Part shown: positions 8,597-17,639 of the stretch, piece after piece
Numbering within the stretch: position 1 is the stretch's first letter
Layout of the letters: each line of letters starts with the position of its first letter
Assembly: GCA_036677445.1 (NCBI GenBank)
Contig: JAVBWI010000007.1
Span: 109,219 to 173,218, forward strand
DNA: 64,000 nt
Direction: 5' to 3'
From: JAVBWI01 sp036677445
GTDB taxonomy: Bacteria; Bacillota; Clostridia; Christensenellales; CAG-138
The notes under the pieces: model-generated
The model's input: only the letters and a program-made list of their open reading frames with translations
What the model was told of the DNA's origin: nothing
Database searches by the model: none
Translations under genes and position numbers: made by a program

Positions 8597-9049
8597 TCAT
8601 CCCTGTGCCTGCGCGTCCTTCATGCGGCGATCCAGGCTCTGGTTATACACGAGCCCCAGCAGCACCAGTATGCCGCCGATCACTTTGCCGGGTGAAATGC
8701 CGCCGCACATCCAGAGGTCGATCAGTATGCCAAAAGCAAGCTGGCTTATAAATATCAGCAGCGTCAGCACAAAAGCGGACATCTTGGGCGTAATGGCGTT
8801 GGAGATCAACACGGTCAATAACCCCAGCAAACCGCCAAAATACATATAATATTGCCCGGGTGCAATGGCCTGCATGAATGCGGGCGCCGCCTCGCCCGAC
8901 ACAAGCAGTACCAATATCGACACGGCAAGCCCCGTGGCATAATTGTAAAACGCGCTTTGGTAAATACCGATGCGCGCGCCCAGCGACGCATTGACCATGC
9001 GGCTTAGAACCACGGACACGCCCCCCAGCACAGCAAACAGAACGTACAT
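8597..9049 (-). CDS. DUF606 (YdcZ-family) membrane protein, second of pair
   Basis: 150 residues with about five hydrophobic helices, opening MYVLFAVLGGVSVVLSRMVN with the internal NASLGARIGIYQSAFYNYATGL segment typical of the DUF606/YdcZ half-transporter family, related to small DMT carriers. These proteins usually occur as adjacent pairs, as here, and probably work as a heterodimeric exporter or channel of unknown substrate. TAGGAGAG, overlapping the stop of the upstream partner, supplies the ribosome site. Confidence 0.82.
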   Translation of the reverse strand: MYVLFAVLGGVSVVLSRMVNASLGARIGIYQSAFYNYATGLAVSILVLLVSGEAAPAFMQAIAPGQYYMYFGGLLGLLTVLISNAITPKMSAFVLTLLIFISQLAFGILIDLWMCGGISPGKVIGGILVLLGLVYNQSLDRRMKDAQAQG

Positions 9050-9061
9050 ACCGATACTCTC

Positions 9062-9484
9062 CTATAACAGCAGCATGGCGGCCGCGCCCAGCGCGATGAG
9101 CGCCACGCCGATGAGCTTCTTTTTCTCAAACGGCTTGCGCTGCGCGCCCAGCCAGCCAAAGCTGTCCGCCAATAACGCGGTGACCGTCTGCCCCAAGAGC
9201 CCCAGCGCCAGTATGAGCGAAACGCCCAGCCCCGTATAGGCCACATTGCAGCCTACCACCGTGAACACGCCGATCACACCGCCAAGGAACATGTGCCAGG
9301 GCGTTTTGTTTTGCGGGCGGAGCGATTGCTTTTTGATGAGCAGCAGTGCGGAAACGGCAATCAGCCCCGTCAGGTGTATAAAAACCGCGGAATGGTAGTT
9401 GCCGTACGCGGCGGAAAGCTCGCCGTTCATCAGTATCATGACGGCGATGATAAGACCGCTGAATACCGCAAGAATTTCCGGCAT
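9062..9484 (-). CDS. DUF606 (YdcZ-family) membrane protein, first of pair
   Basis: 140 residues, a paralogue of the next gene: LIIAVMILMNGELSAAYGNYHSAVFIHLTGL aligns in pattern with the partner's N terminus, and about five hydrophobic helices follow. The stop lies 12 bases before the partner start. The pair is divergent from a YeiL-like regulator, the classic neighbour arrangement for a controlled small transporter. AGGGGG precedes the ATG. Substrate unknown. Confidence 0.82.
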   Translation of the reverse strand: MPEILAVFSGLIIAVMILMNGELSAAYGNYHSAVFIHLTGLIAVSALLLIKKQSLRPQNKTPWHMFLGGVIGVFTVVGCNVAYTGLGVSLILALGLLGQTVTALLADSFGWLGAQRKPFEKKKLIGVALIALGAAAMLLL

Positions 9485-9585
9485 AAATCATTCCCCCTCT
9501 GCGGTTTTAGTCTACCGCATGCGGCTTGCATACCGTTATGACGTATGTCACAATGGAGGGGAATATTTTGCAACGGAGTGCGGCT

Positions 9586-10263
9586 ATGCAAAAAGTTAAG
9601 GATGAGGGCGCATTGCGGCGCTATTGCGCCAAACTTCTTTCAACCGGTGTGGATTTGGGCTTCCTCACAGGCTATCCGCTCGAACTGCTGCGCTTTTCAC
9701 GGGGAGAGTTTCTTTGCAGATTGGATGAGCCGATGCCGTACATGCTGCTGCTCGTCCAGGGCAGGGCAAAAGTATTCTGCGTGGTGGAAAGCGGTAAATC
9801 GCTGCTGTTTGCATTCATAGAGGGCATACAGGTGGTGGGCGACCTGGAGCTGGCCGCGGAATTGACGGGACGCAACTGCGTGCAGGCGATCACCGACGCG
9901 TACTGCCTGGGCATACCTGTTGCCGCCTGCCGGGATAAAATGCTGCTTGATACGGAATTTCTGCGCTTTATCAGCCGCGAGCTTGCAAAAAAACTCGTAA
10001 ACTGTTCCTCAAATTATGCCGCGAATATGCTCTATCCTTTGGAATGCCGCCTTGCGAGCTATATGCTGCATACCGAAGAGAACGGGATTTTTACGGAACA
10101 TCTGGGCGCCCTGGCGGATATATTGGGCGCAAGCTACCGGCACCTGCTACGCGTACTGCAAGCCTTCGTGCAAAGCGGAACGATCAAAAAACATCAAAAC
10201 GGATACCGCATACTCGACCATGCCGCTTTAAAGAAGTTAGGCAAGGACATTTACCGGTATTGA
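9586..10263 (+). CDS. Crp/Fnr-family transcriptional regulator, YeiL-like
   Basis: About 225 residues: a cyclic-nucleotide-binding-type beta-barrel (roughly 20-120, with SRGEFLCRLDEP and LLLVQGRAKVF) and a C-terminal winged helix containing LADILGASYRHLLRVLQAF, very like the recognition region of E. coli YeiL. I see no Cys cluster for Fe-S. Two starts are possible: ATG 9586 (GGAG eight bases upstream) or TTG 9568 (GGAGGGG upstream), adding six residues. It is divergent from the DUF606 pair, the likely target. Confidence 0.82.
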   Translation: MQKVKDEGALRRYCAKLLSTGVDLGFLTGYPLELLRFSRGEFLCRLDEPMPYMLLLVQGRAKVFCVVESGKSLLFAFIEGIQVVGDLELAAELTGRNCVQAITDAYCLGIPVAACRDKMLLDTEFLRFISRELAKKLVNCSSNYAANMLYPLECRLASYMLHTEENGIFTEHLGALADILGASYRHLLRVLQAFVQSGTIKKHQNGYRILDHAALKKLGKDIYRY

Positions 10264-10362
10264 CCTATCTCAAGGCATATCTGCACTTATACGGCTGCGC
10301 TATCCTATTCTAACGTGACGCCGTGCGTCGAACGGCTCCGGCTTTATTCATACATACTATGT

Positions 10363-10389
10363 AACCGACAAATTTAAAAATTGTTGGTT
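10363..10389. promoter_or_regulatory. Imperfect 27-bp palindrome upstream of the adhesin-like gene
   Basis: AACCGACAAATTT and AAAATTGTTGGTT form inverted arms with 11 of 13 positions matching around one central base. It lies about 90 bases before the surface-protein start, in an AT-rich 213-base gap, and could be an operator. A TTGCAC overlaps its right edge (10388). Confidence 0.35.
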
Positions 10390-10476
10390 GCACGCGTATT
10401 AAGTTTTCATTATGTATATCGATATTATATATACCCCATTCTTTTTTAAACATATAAGAAGGAGCATATCTAATCT

Positions 10477-10785
10477 ATGAGAAGGAAAATTGTATCACTG
10501 CTGCTGACGGTACTCTTTTTTGCATCCTTTGTGTCGCCTGCTTTCGCGGCGGGGGGCAGCGTAACGGTTGGGCTGAGTATCAGCCGCAAGGCGGAAGTCG
10601 CGCTTGCGGTCGGCCCGACCAGTGTCGCGTACGCGAACTTTGAAGAAGACCTCAGAGCCGCGCTAAATCAGGATGGCCGCCGTATCCCGGAGGAGGATCT
10701 GCTGATTACGGCCGCCAGTTCTATGACTGCCAACACCACCGGTTCGTTTTCCTGGTGGACATCACAGCACGACAAGTTCCATTAA
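10477..10785 (+). CDS. Surface adhesin-like protein, N-terminal fragment (frameshifted)
   Basis: 102 residues in frame 1: a Sec signal peptide (RRKIVSLLLTVLFFASFVSPAFAA, cleavage near residue 25) then the start of a mature domain, ending NTTGSFSWWTSQHDKFH and a stop. The continuation of the domain lies in frame 2 from about 10760. The 20-base gap, lack of a signal peptide in the downstream frame and lack of a stop in the precursor's globular region argue that this and the next entry are one gene broken by a single-base shift between about 10745 and 10780. GAAGGAG precedes the ATG. It could be a true pseudogene, phase variation or a sequence error. Confidence 0.75.
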   Translation: MRRKIVSLLLTVLFFASFVSPAFAAGGSVTVGLSISRKAEVALAVGPTSVAYANFEEDLRAALNQDGRRIPEEDLLITAASSMTANTTGSFSWWTSQHDKFH

Positions 10786-10804
10786 CGACGCCGCCCACAG
10801 CTAT

Positions 10805-13800
10805 GTGGAGCATGTCAACGTAGCCGCTACGCAGACCACAAACGCGAATAATGAGAAGGAACGCCATATTGAAGAAGCCAACAACGGCGCTACCATGACG
10901 TTCTACGGATACGGCACATCCGGTTATAAGGATTTTAAGTTCCTTCCCAATTCGCAGGCTACCAAAAAAACATTTGAATTTGAGATTCATGAGGCACAGG
11001 CGCAGGACGCTTTTGACGGCGTAGGTTTCTTCTTCAATTCGGAAATCACGGGCACCTACGGCGCCGGTCAGGTATTAAACGGCTATCTGCTGTTTCTGGA
11101 TTATGACGGCGCGTATGGCAGGGATATCTATCTTTATAAAGTAACCAATCTTGATACCGAGGCTTTTCACAACGCTCGTACCAGTGATATACCAGCAGGC
11201 GGCGCGTTCACCCTGATCGCTACCGAGAAAAATAAGGTATATAACCTTGGCTCCTTCATGGGGCACCGCAAGATACAGATTCAGGCGGAGCCAAATGCCC
11301 TGAAAATGTGGTATAAGGGCGGCACGGATGTCACCGCGGCGGACGGCGACCTGGATGAAGCCGATCACCTGCTTACCTGGACTCTTGCATCGGACGGCAG
11401 CACGGCGACCTCCGTGCCGCTTGAACGCATCGGCAGCCACAATACCGCCTACGGCTTCGGCCCCGTGGCCAGTTACCGCGGCCACGGCTGCGCGGCGCTC
11501 ACCATATTTTCGCTGACCAACCTCTCCATGAAAATGGATGTCGTCCGAAGCCTGACGGAGGTCGTACGCCAGCCCAACTGGCATGAGAACACGGATAAGT
11601 TCCTTGTCAACCTCAACGAGGATCCCATTGAGGATTTCAGCAGCACCAGCATTACGGCGGAGCTTCTGAACCGGCTGCGCAACGATGATATCTACTACGT
11701 CGGATGGTGCTCCGATGAAAACGCCGAGGCGTCCACCGCTTTTTTAGAAAAGCACGACCTGAAGGGCGCTATTGTGAACATCGACGCGGACGCGACAAAC
11801 GACTACAACGAACAGATCAATGCGATCGCGGACGCCGTTTATGCGCGCTACGTCACACACAACGCCGACACCACCACCATACTTGTAACAGACAATGTGC
11901 AATTGAATGCTACCGGCGCTTCCATGACGAATACCGCCGACCCCGCCTGGCCGGACGGTAAATGGAAGATCTCCTTCACGGCAGGCTTCGCATCACCCGC
12001 GCCCGCGCCGGTAGAAACCGTGATGTCGGATCTGGAATGCGATTTTGATGAAGCGGGCACCTATCGCATTTACTACCAGAATACCCTGGTGAATACCATC
12101 ATCGCGCATCGTGCGCCCGTTGCGGCGTTTACCGTAACGAACGCCGATACCACGCCGCAGTTTGTCTCCGCTTCATTCGATCCGGATTTAGACGCCATTA
12201 CCGAGGCATGGACATATATCGATTTGAGCGACGGCAGCATGGCGTCGCCTCTGCCCATCCCTATCGATCCGGCCTTGACGTTTACGGAGGGACATATTTA
12301 CCTGATCACCCTGACCGTGACGGATGCGCGCGGCGCTGTTACAAGCCTTTCCCGGCAGGTATCCCGCGGCACCCCGTCCGGTGAGGGCGGCGGCGCCGTA
12401 AAGCCCGTAGCCATGTTCACGCTTTCCCCTTCCACGGTGATACATGGCGTTACCGTTCCCGAAACAGTTTCGATCACGGATCAAAGCTTTGATATCGCGG
12501 GTTCACCCATATCCGTGAAATATTATCTTGATGGTACAAGCAATGAAATCGTATTGACGGACGGCGCTTACGATGTATCCGCGCTTGCGGCGGGCAGCCA
12601 CACCATCACACAGATTGTCACCCGAAACAGCGACGGCGTGGCGTCCGAAGCGTTTGTCCGCACGTTTACGGTGGTCGCGGATAGCGTAGATCCCACCGTC
12701 ACCGCCAACCCCGCGTCCGGCAGCACCTTCACGGAAAACACCAATGTGGTATTGAGCTTTGGCGATACCGGTGGCAGCGGATTCAACAAACAGCGTGTCG
12801 CTGTGACCGATTCCTCAGCCGCTCCCGCATCCGGCGCATGGAGTACTTGGAAAACCGCTCTGAACCGCAGTGTTTTGATCCAGAACAGCGGAATTAGCTA
12901 TGTGCATTATGAGGCGCTGGATAAAGCGGGCAACAGCGCTTCCGGCTATTTCGAATACACGCTCAACAAAGCCGCGCCCACGTTGGTGCTTGCAAATACC
13001 GGCACCGGCAAAGAGGTCACACTCACCGCTACCCTGACGCATGCGGATGACGAAACCACACCCATCACGGGCACCGTATTCTTCAAGCAAAACACCGCGA
13101 TCATCGGGCAGGCGACAATCACAAACGGTGTTGCGCAAACCGTATGGAGCCCCTCTTCCAAGGGCGACAAAACGATCACCGCGCTGTATACCGGCGATTC
13201 CTATTACGCATCCGCACAGAGCGACTGTACGTTTACCGTAAGCTGGTCCAACAACGACAGACCCATTACTGTCAATGTGAACCCCATTGGCACCGGCAGC
13301 GGCGCACCCCCTATCGTAGGCCTGCCGGATACGCGCGAGGTAATCGGCGCTGTGCGCAATACGGGCTATATGGTGCCGTCCGGCTCCAGCATTACGCTGG
13401 AAGTAGAACCGCTCAACGAAAACGACGTCCCGCAGGATGACTATATTCGGCTGCAGGATGCGCTTACGGGGCAGGAACTCGGCACATACCTCGACCTTTC
13501 CCTGTATCTGGTGGCTCCCAACGGACGCACACAAATACACGAACTGGATGAGGATATCTCGGTGACAATACTCATCCCCGAAGAGCTTCGTGCGGATGGG
13601 CGGATATTCTCCATTGTAATGGTGCATAACGGCGTAACATACAGGCTTTACGACCTGGACAGCGACCCCAACACCATCACTTTCCCGACAAGGCTTTTTT
13701 CCACCTACATGCTGGTGTATACGGATATAAATATGGTGATGAATCCCCCCAAGACCGGGGATGCCGTTGCGCTCGCCGGGTTTATTCTGCTGCCCGCCGG

Positions 13801-13843
13801 TATTGCATTTGCATGGCTGTCAGCCAGAAAACGCAAGGTATAA
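10805..13843 (+). CDS. Wall-anchored adhesin-like protein with PKD/Ig-like repeats, C-terminal frame
   Basis: 1012 residues. The N-terminal part (to about 230) is a lectin-like domain (FEFEIHEAQAQDAFDGVGFF; YLLFLDYDG). PKD/bacterial Ig-like modules start near 436 (APVAAFTVTNADTTP), 532 (KPVAMFTLSPST) and 627, and an Ig-like module of the Big_3_5 kind covers about 720-805 (GTVFFKQNTAIIGQATI). The end is a sorting signal: NPPKTGD near 979, a hydrophobic helix and RKRKV, a variant of LPXTG recognised by sortases. The listed GTG start is only where an open frame begins; the true N terminus is the preceding fragment. Likely a cell-wall protein for attachment or matrix binding. Confidence 0.78.
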   Translation: MEHVNVAATQTTNANNEKERHIEEANNGATMTFYGYGTSGYKDFKFLPNSQATKKTFEFEIHEAQAQDAFDGVGFFFNSEITGTYGAGQVLNGYLLFLDYDGAYGRDIYLYKVTNLDTEAFHNARTSDIPAGGAFTLIATEKNKVYNLGSFMGHRKIQIQAEPNALKMWYKGGTDVTAADGDLDEADHLLTWTLASDGSTATSVPLERIGSHNTAYGFGPVASYRGHGCAALTIFSLTNLSMKMDVVRSLTEVVRQPNWHENTDKFLVNLNEDPIEDFSSTSITAELLNRLRNDDIYYVGWCSDENAEASTAFLEKHDLKGAIVNIDADATNDYNEQINAIADAVYARYVTHNADTTTILVTDNVQLNATGASMTNTADPAWPDGKWKISFTAGFASPAPAPVETVMSDLECDFDEAGTYRIYYQNTLVNTIIAHRAPVAAFTVTNADTTPQFVSASFDPDLDAITEAWTYIDLSDGSMASPLPIPIDPALTFTEGHIYLITLTVTDARGAVTSLSRQVSRGTPSGEGGGAVKPVAMFTLSPSTVIHGVTVPETVSITDQSFDIAGSPISVKYYLDGTSNEIVLTDGAYDVSALAAGSHTITQIVTRNSDGVASEAFVRTFTVVADSVDPTVTANPASGSTFTENTNVVLSFGDTGGSGFNKQRVAVTDSSAAPASGAWSTWKTALNRSVLIQNSGISYVHYEALDKAGNSASGYFEYTLNKAAPTLVLANTGTGKEVTLTATLTHADDETTPITGTVFFKQNTAIIGQATITNGVAQTVWSPSSKGDKTITALYTGDSYYASAQSDCTFTVSWSNNDRPITVNVNPIGTGSGAPPIVGLPDTREVIGAVRNTGYMVPSGSSITLEVEPLNENDVPQDDYIRLQDALTGQELGTYLDLSLYLVAPNGRTQIHELDEDISVTILIPEELRADGRIFSIVMVHNGVTYRLYDLDSDPNTITFPTRLFSTYMLVYTDINMVMNPPKTGDAVALAGFILLPAGIAFAWLSARKRKV

Positions 13844-13862
13844 ACCGCTATAACAGCTCTGC

Positions 13863-13895
13863 AAGCAAAACGCCCTATATAAGGGCGTTTTGCTT
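13863..13895 (+). terminator. Rho-independent terminator after the adhesin gene
   Basis: A 14-bp perfect stem (13863-13876 with 13882-13895), an ATATA loop and a TGTTAATATT tail, 20 bases after the stop codon. Confidence 0.8.
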
Positions 13896-13936
13896 TGTTA
13901 ATATTACCCTTTCATATTCCGGAGGCATCCCCCCTT

Positions 13937-13964
13937 TTGCATCTATAAAAAAATCTGCTATACT
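13937..13964 (+). promoter_or_regulatory. Probable promoter of the C26 hydrolase gene
   Basis: TTGCAT at 13937, a 16-base spacer and TATACT at 13959, 56 bases upstream of the start codon. Confidence 0.5.
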
Positions 13965-14019
13965 ATTCCCATTGGCATTTCCCAATGCCTATTCCGTGAA
14001 GAAAGGTTATAATCCATAC

Positions 14020-14736
14020 ATGAAACCAACCATCGGCGTGACCGCCCTATTTGACGAAAAAAAAGACAGCATCTGGATGCTGCCCGGGTACGTGGAAGGA
14101 ATACGGCAGGCAGGCGGCCTGCCCGTCATACTGCCTTTAAACTGCGATGATTCGGATATCGACCAGCTCATCCGCCTGTGCGACGGCGTGCTCTTTACCG
14201 GCGGGCATGACGTAAACCCCGCGCTTTACGGCGAGGCCATGGATAGCAACTGTGGCATCCCCTGCCTGGAACGGGACGCCATCGAGCGCAAGCTCTTTGA
14301 TAAAGCCATCGCTTTGGATTTGCCTATATTCGGCATTTGCCGCGGCCTGCAGTTCTTTAACGCCGTTATGGGCGGTACGCTGTACCAGGATATCCCCTCA
14401 CAGTTCGCAGGCTCGGATTCCGTCACACATCAACGGCAGGTCCCTTACGACACGCCCTGCCATAAGGTCAACCTGATCGCCGGTACGCCGTTACATACGC
14501 TCCTAGGCGAGGATAAACTCGCCGTGAACAGCTTTCACCATCAGGGCGTCAAAATGCTCGCCTCCGGCCTTTTGCCCGCAGCCATCGCGGAGGACGGACT
14601 GATCGAGGCCATTTACGCGCCGCACAAAAGCTTCGTGCATGCCGTGCAATGGCACCCGGAGCTCATGTTTGAAACGGACGAAGCTTCGCGCAAGCTGTTC
14701 CGCGCGTTTGTATCCGCATGCGCATCCAATAAGTAA
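14020..14736 (+). CDS. Class-I glutamine amidotransferase-like hydrolase (peptidase C26, PuuD-like)
   Basis: 238 residues. The nucleophile elbow FGICRGLQ places the catalytic Cys near residue 106, and VQWHPELMF near 208-216 supplies His and Glu of the triad; TGGHDVNPALYG (near 55) is the family's oxyanion-side motif. PuuD relatives cleave gamma-glutamyl bonds, for instance gamma-Glu-GABA in polyamine breakdown; other members serve other gamma-glutamyl amides. No other polyamine gene is nearby, so the substrate is open. ATG 14020 follows GAAAGG; the longer reading from 13813 would start inside the upstream gene. Confidence 0.88.
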   Translation: MKPTIGVTALFDEKKDSIWMLPGYVEGIRQAGGLPVILPLNCDDSDIDQLIRLCDGVLFTGGHDVNPALYGEAMDSNCGIPCLERDAIERKLFDKAIALDLPIFGICRGLQFFNAVMGGTLYQDIPSQFAGSDSVTHQRQVPYDTPCHKVNLIAGTPLHTLLGEDKLAVNSFHHQGVKMLASGLLPAAIAEDGLIEAIYAPHKSFVHAVQWHPELMFETDEASRKLFRAFVSACASNK

Positions 14737-14802
14737 GAGTACGCTTATAATGCTTTAAGCAGCGGCATGCCCCCATGGCGTTAAAATGAAAGGAAGCGAA
14801 CA

Positions 14803-15759
14803 ATGCACATCGGCGTAATCGGCTGTGGAAGATGGGGGTCTTTCATCGCCTGGTATCTCGACCACATCGGCCACAGCGCGACGCTCTACGGCAGAAGCGG
14901 TTCCCCCCACATGCAGGCGTTATTAAAAACACGCAGCAACGGCCTGATTACATTGGGAGAAAGCATCCGCCTGACGACCGACCTCACACAGGCCGTACTG
15001 CCGGATACGATGGTAATCTCCATCGGTTCGCAAGGTCTGCGCGGCCTGATGCAGGAGCTTGCGCCTTACAAGCTTCAAAACAAAACCTTCGTGTTGTGCA
15101 TGAAAGGCATTGAAATTGACACGGGCAAGCGGCTTTCCGAGATCGTATCGGAATGTATGCATATTAGCTGCCGCGTGGCGGTGTGGCTGGGGCCGGGGCA
15201 TGTGCAGGAGTTTTATAACGGTACGCCCAACTGCATGGTCATCGACAGCGCGGAGGAAGGCACCAAGCGTGCGCTGGTTGCCGCGTTCTCCAGCGACCTG
15301 ATCCGCTTTTATTACGGGCAGGACCTGATCGGAAACGAAGTCGGGGCCGCTGCCAAGAACGTGATCGGCATCGCCGCGGGTATACTGGACGGGCTGGGGC
15401 TGCCCACGCTCAAAGGTGCGTTGACCTCCCGCGGTACGCGCGAGATAGGCCGCCTGATCGCTGCGATGGGCGGCAGTGAGCTGTCCGCATACGGGCTGTG
15501 CCATTTGGGCGATTACGGCGCAACGGTGTTTTCCGCTTACAGCCATAACCGCCGCTATGGCGAAGCGTTCGTTTCCGGAGAACCGTATGAGAAGCTCGCC
15601 GAAGGCGTTTATACCGTTCAGGCGCTCATGACATTGGGCAGGCGGTATCAGGTGGAGCTGCCCATTTGCGAGGCTGTTTATGACGCGCTCTACCACAATG
15701 CGGATGTGAGGGAGGCAATCGGCCGCCTGTTTGCCCGCAGCCTGAAGCCTGAATTCTAG
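14803..15759 (+). CDS. NAD(P)-dependent glycerol-3-phosphate dehydrogenase-like protein
   Basis: 318 residues. The N-terminal Rossmann motif is GVIGCGRWGSFIAWYL, and the C-terminal catalytic region KNVIGIAAGILDGLGLP then SRGTREIGRLIAAMGG matches GpsA, including the catalytic Lys of AAKNVIG. GpsA reduces dihydroxyacetone phosphate to glycerol-3-phosphate for phospholipids. The usual SGPS loop is LGPGH here and TKG is MKG, so a divergent GpsA or related dehydrogenase is possible. It sits 66 bases after the C26 hydrolase and 19 before aroD. AAAGGAAG precedes the ATG. Confidence 0.82.
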   Translation: MHIGVIGCGRWGSFIAWYLDHIGHSATLYGRSGSPHMQALLKTRSNGLITLGESIRLTTDLTQAVLPDTMVISIGSQGLRGLMQELAPYKLQNKTFVLCMKGIEIDTGKRLSEIVSECMHISCRVAVWLGPGHVQEFYNGTPNCMVIDSAEEGTKRALVAAFSSDLIRFYYGQDLIGNEVGAAAKNVIGIAAGILDGLGLPTLKGALTSRGTREIGRLIAAMGGSELSAYGLCHLGDYGATVFSAYSHNRRYGEAFVSGEPYEKLAEGVYTVQALMTLGRRYQVELPICEAVYDALYHNADVREAIGRLFARSLKPEF

Positions 15760-15778
15760 CGGAAAGGGGGAAAGCTGC

Positions 15779-16540
15779 ATGCGTACCGTTATCGTTCGCG
15801 GCCTTCGCATTGGCGAAGGTACACCCAAGATTATCGTACCCATCGTTGGGCGCACGCGCGGGGAGATATTCGCGCAAACCGCAGGGCTCACCGGCCTGCC
15901 GCTGCATATGGCGGAATGGCGTGCGGATGCTTACACGGACGCGGCGGATATTGCCGCCGTACTGGATATGCTAAAACAGCTAAGAGGCATGATGGGCGAC
16001 CTGCCGCTGCTGTTTACGTACCGTACAAAGGCGGAGGGCGGCAAGGGCGCATGCTCTGTTGCGGAGTACCTGACGCTCAGCCGCGCCATAGCGGAGAGCG
16101 GTAACGCAGACTTGATAGATTTGGAGCTTCATGTTGGAGATGACGCGGTAAAGGAAATGATTCATACAATCCATCTGGCAGGGGCGCTGGCAGTGGTATC
16201 CAGCCACGATTTTAACAGTACGCCCCCGCAAATGGAGATCGTCGCGCGGCTGTGCCGCATGCAGGAGCTGGGCGCGGATATTCCCAAAATCGCCGTGACG
16301 CCGGCTTGTCCGCTGGACGTTTGCACGCTGCTCGCGGCCTCCGCAGAGATGGTGCAGAGCTATGCGGACCGGCCGTTCATCGCCATTTCCATGGGCGCGG
16401 ACGGTGCGGTGAGCCGAATTGCGGGCGAAGTATTTGGCTCGGCGCTGACATTCGGCGCCGCAAAAACGCTTTCCGCACCCGGTCAGTTGCGCGTTACACA
16501 GCTTGCCGCAATGCTCGACGCACTTCATCGCGCACGCTGA
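15779..16540 (+). CDS. aroD: 3-dehydroquinate dehydratase, type I
   Basis: 253 residues, close to the usual ~250. Converts 3-dehydroquinate to 3-dehydroshikimate in the shikimate pathway by a Schiff base. Family motifs: LHMAEWRADAY (near 40), TYRTKAEGG (80), DLELHVG (110), VSSHDF with the catalytic His near 142, and IPKIAVTP with the Schiff-base Lys near 170, followed late by MGADGAVSRI. AAAGGGGG precedes the ATG. It is 19 bases after the GpsA-like gene and convergent with the DUF3021 gene. Confidence 0.95.
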   Translation: MRTVIVRGLRIGEGTPKIIVPIVGRTRGEIFAQTAGLTGLPLHMAEWRADAYTDAADIAAVLDMLKQLRGMMGDLPLLFTYRTKAEGGKGACSVAEYLTLSRAIAESGNADLIDLELHVGDDAVKEMIHTIHLAGALAVVSSHDFNSTPPQMEIVARLCRMQELGADIPKIAVTPACPLDVCTLLAASAEMVQSYADRPFIAISMGADGAVSRIAGEVFGSALTFGAAKTLSAPGQLRVTQLAAMLDALHRAR

Positions 16541-16569
16541 TACTGCAGGACTTTGCCGGCGACCAGGTC

Positions 16570-17016
16570 TTATTCACTCTTTTGATAGGCCTGCAATCCG
16601 TCGTTGAGCCTGCGCGTATCGAGTTTAAGCGCAATGTGTATGCCGCACCACATGGCAGTCAATCCGCCGTTGAGCATAAACAGGAGCAGCAGCATTATCC
16701 AAAGCGGCGCGCCGGGGAACCAGTGAAAAAGCGTGCTCAACGCAATCGCAAACGCATTGGCACAGAGCGCCCACAACGCCGTGCGCGCGGCAAGGCGGCG
16801 GCCTATGAGTTCTTTGCCGTCCGGAAAGAAAATCCGCTGCAGCAACGCCAGACCCAACCCCGCGAACACCATTTCGAAAATCTGCAGCACAGGAATACTG
16901 TCGCTGCCCGCAAGCAGCCCATATATGCCCTTTACCAGCAGCAGCGCCAGCGCATACATTGCCATATATAATTTGAGGTCCATCCCCCATCTGTAAAGAC
17001 GCCAGAATGCTTTCAT
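16570..17016 (-). CDS. DUF3021-like membrane protein partnering LytTR regulator
   Basis: 148 residues with four hydrophobic helices (about 15-35, 45-60, 80-95 and 105-125) and a short charged C-terminal tail (LDTRRLNDGLQAYQKSE). Small four-helix proteins directly downstream of a LytTR DNA-binding protein are the standard DUF3021 context, where the membrane protein restrains or senses for the regulator. ATG 17016 has AGGAGGC nine bases upstream; the ATG at 17034 overlaps that site and is rejected. The signal sensed is unknown. Confidence 0.78.
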   Translation of the reverse strand: MKAFWRLYRWGMDLKLYMAMYALALLLVKGIYGLLAGSDSIPVLQIFEMVFAGLGLALLQRIFFPDGKELIGRRLAARTALWALCANAFAIALSTLFHWFPGAPLWIMLLLLFMLNGGLTAMWCGIHIALKLDTRRLNDGLQAYQKSE

Positions 17017-17083
17017 ACTTGCTGCCTCCTTCATGCATTACGCCGCTTATAAGGCGTTTTCCAGTTATTCAGATATACAGGAT

Positions 17084-17521
17084 TCATATGCCGAGCTTTT
17101 CACGGAGCAACGGCGCATAGTGCCGCGATACCAGTATTTTTTCTTCGTTTTGCATGGTTGCCTCAATACGGCTGTTTGCGCAGCTTTTGAGCCGCGCGAT
17201 TTTATAGAGGTTGACCACCATGCTCTTGCCGGCCCGAAATAAGCCCATGGTATCATAGCGCGCTTCCAGTTCCGCAAGCCGCAGGGCGGTCTGGTATACT
17301 TCCCGCTCGCAGTACACAAACGTTCTGTCGTCCACGCTTTCGCAATAGTACACATCCGCCGGGGAAAGAAAAATCAGCTCCCGGTTTTCCTGCCACGCAC
17401 AAAGCCGCTGCTGGCGCGAGTCAAGTAGCGCGATTACGCGCAGGCACTCATCGTCGAGCTCGGCGCAACGCAGTATGCATTCGGGTTCCCGCACGTCGCA
17501 GTGTTCCACCGTGATTTTCAT
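17084..17521 (-). CDS. LytTR-family DNA-binding regulator
   Basis: 145 residues. The C-terminal half is a LytTR beta-fold: ELIFLSPADVYYCESVDDRTFVYC, a LAELEARYDTMGLFRAGKSMVVNLYKIARL core, then the EEKILVSRHYAPLLREKLG end. No receiver domain is present; the N-terminal ~45 residues are a short adaptor. LytTR proteins bind paired direct repeats about two helical turns apart. GAGGGGAG precedes the ATG at 17521. It is followed after 67 bases by the DUF3021 membrane protein and is probably autoregulatory. Confidence 0.88.
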   Translation of the reverse strand: MKITVEHCDVREPECILRCAELDDECLRVIALLDSRQQRLCAWQENRELIFLSPADVYYCESVDDRTFVYCEREVYQTALRLAELEARYDTMGLFRAGKSMVVNLYKIARLKSCANSRIEATMQNEEKILVSRHYAPLLREKLGI

Positions 17522-17639
17522 GGCACGTCTCCCCTCTTTTACCGACAATCCTATACTAGCCGATTTTGTACGCGCAGGCAATGCGCTTTGGGGTATGCTG
17601 CAAAATCCGGGCCGCAGGCTGCAAAAATAAAGATGTTTA

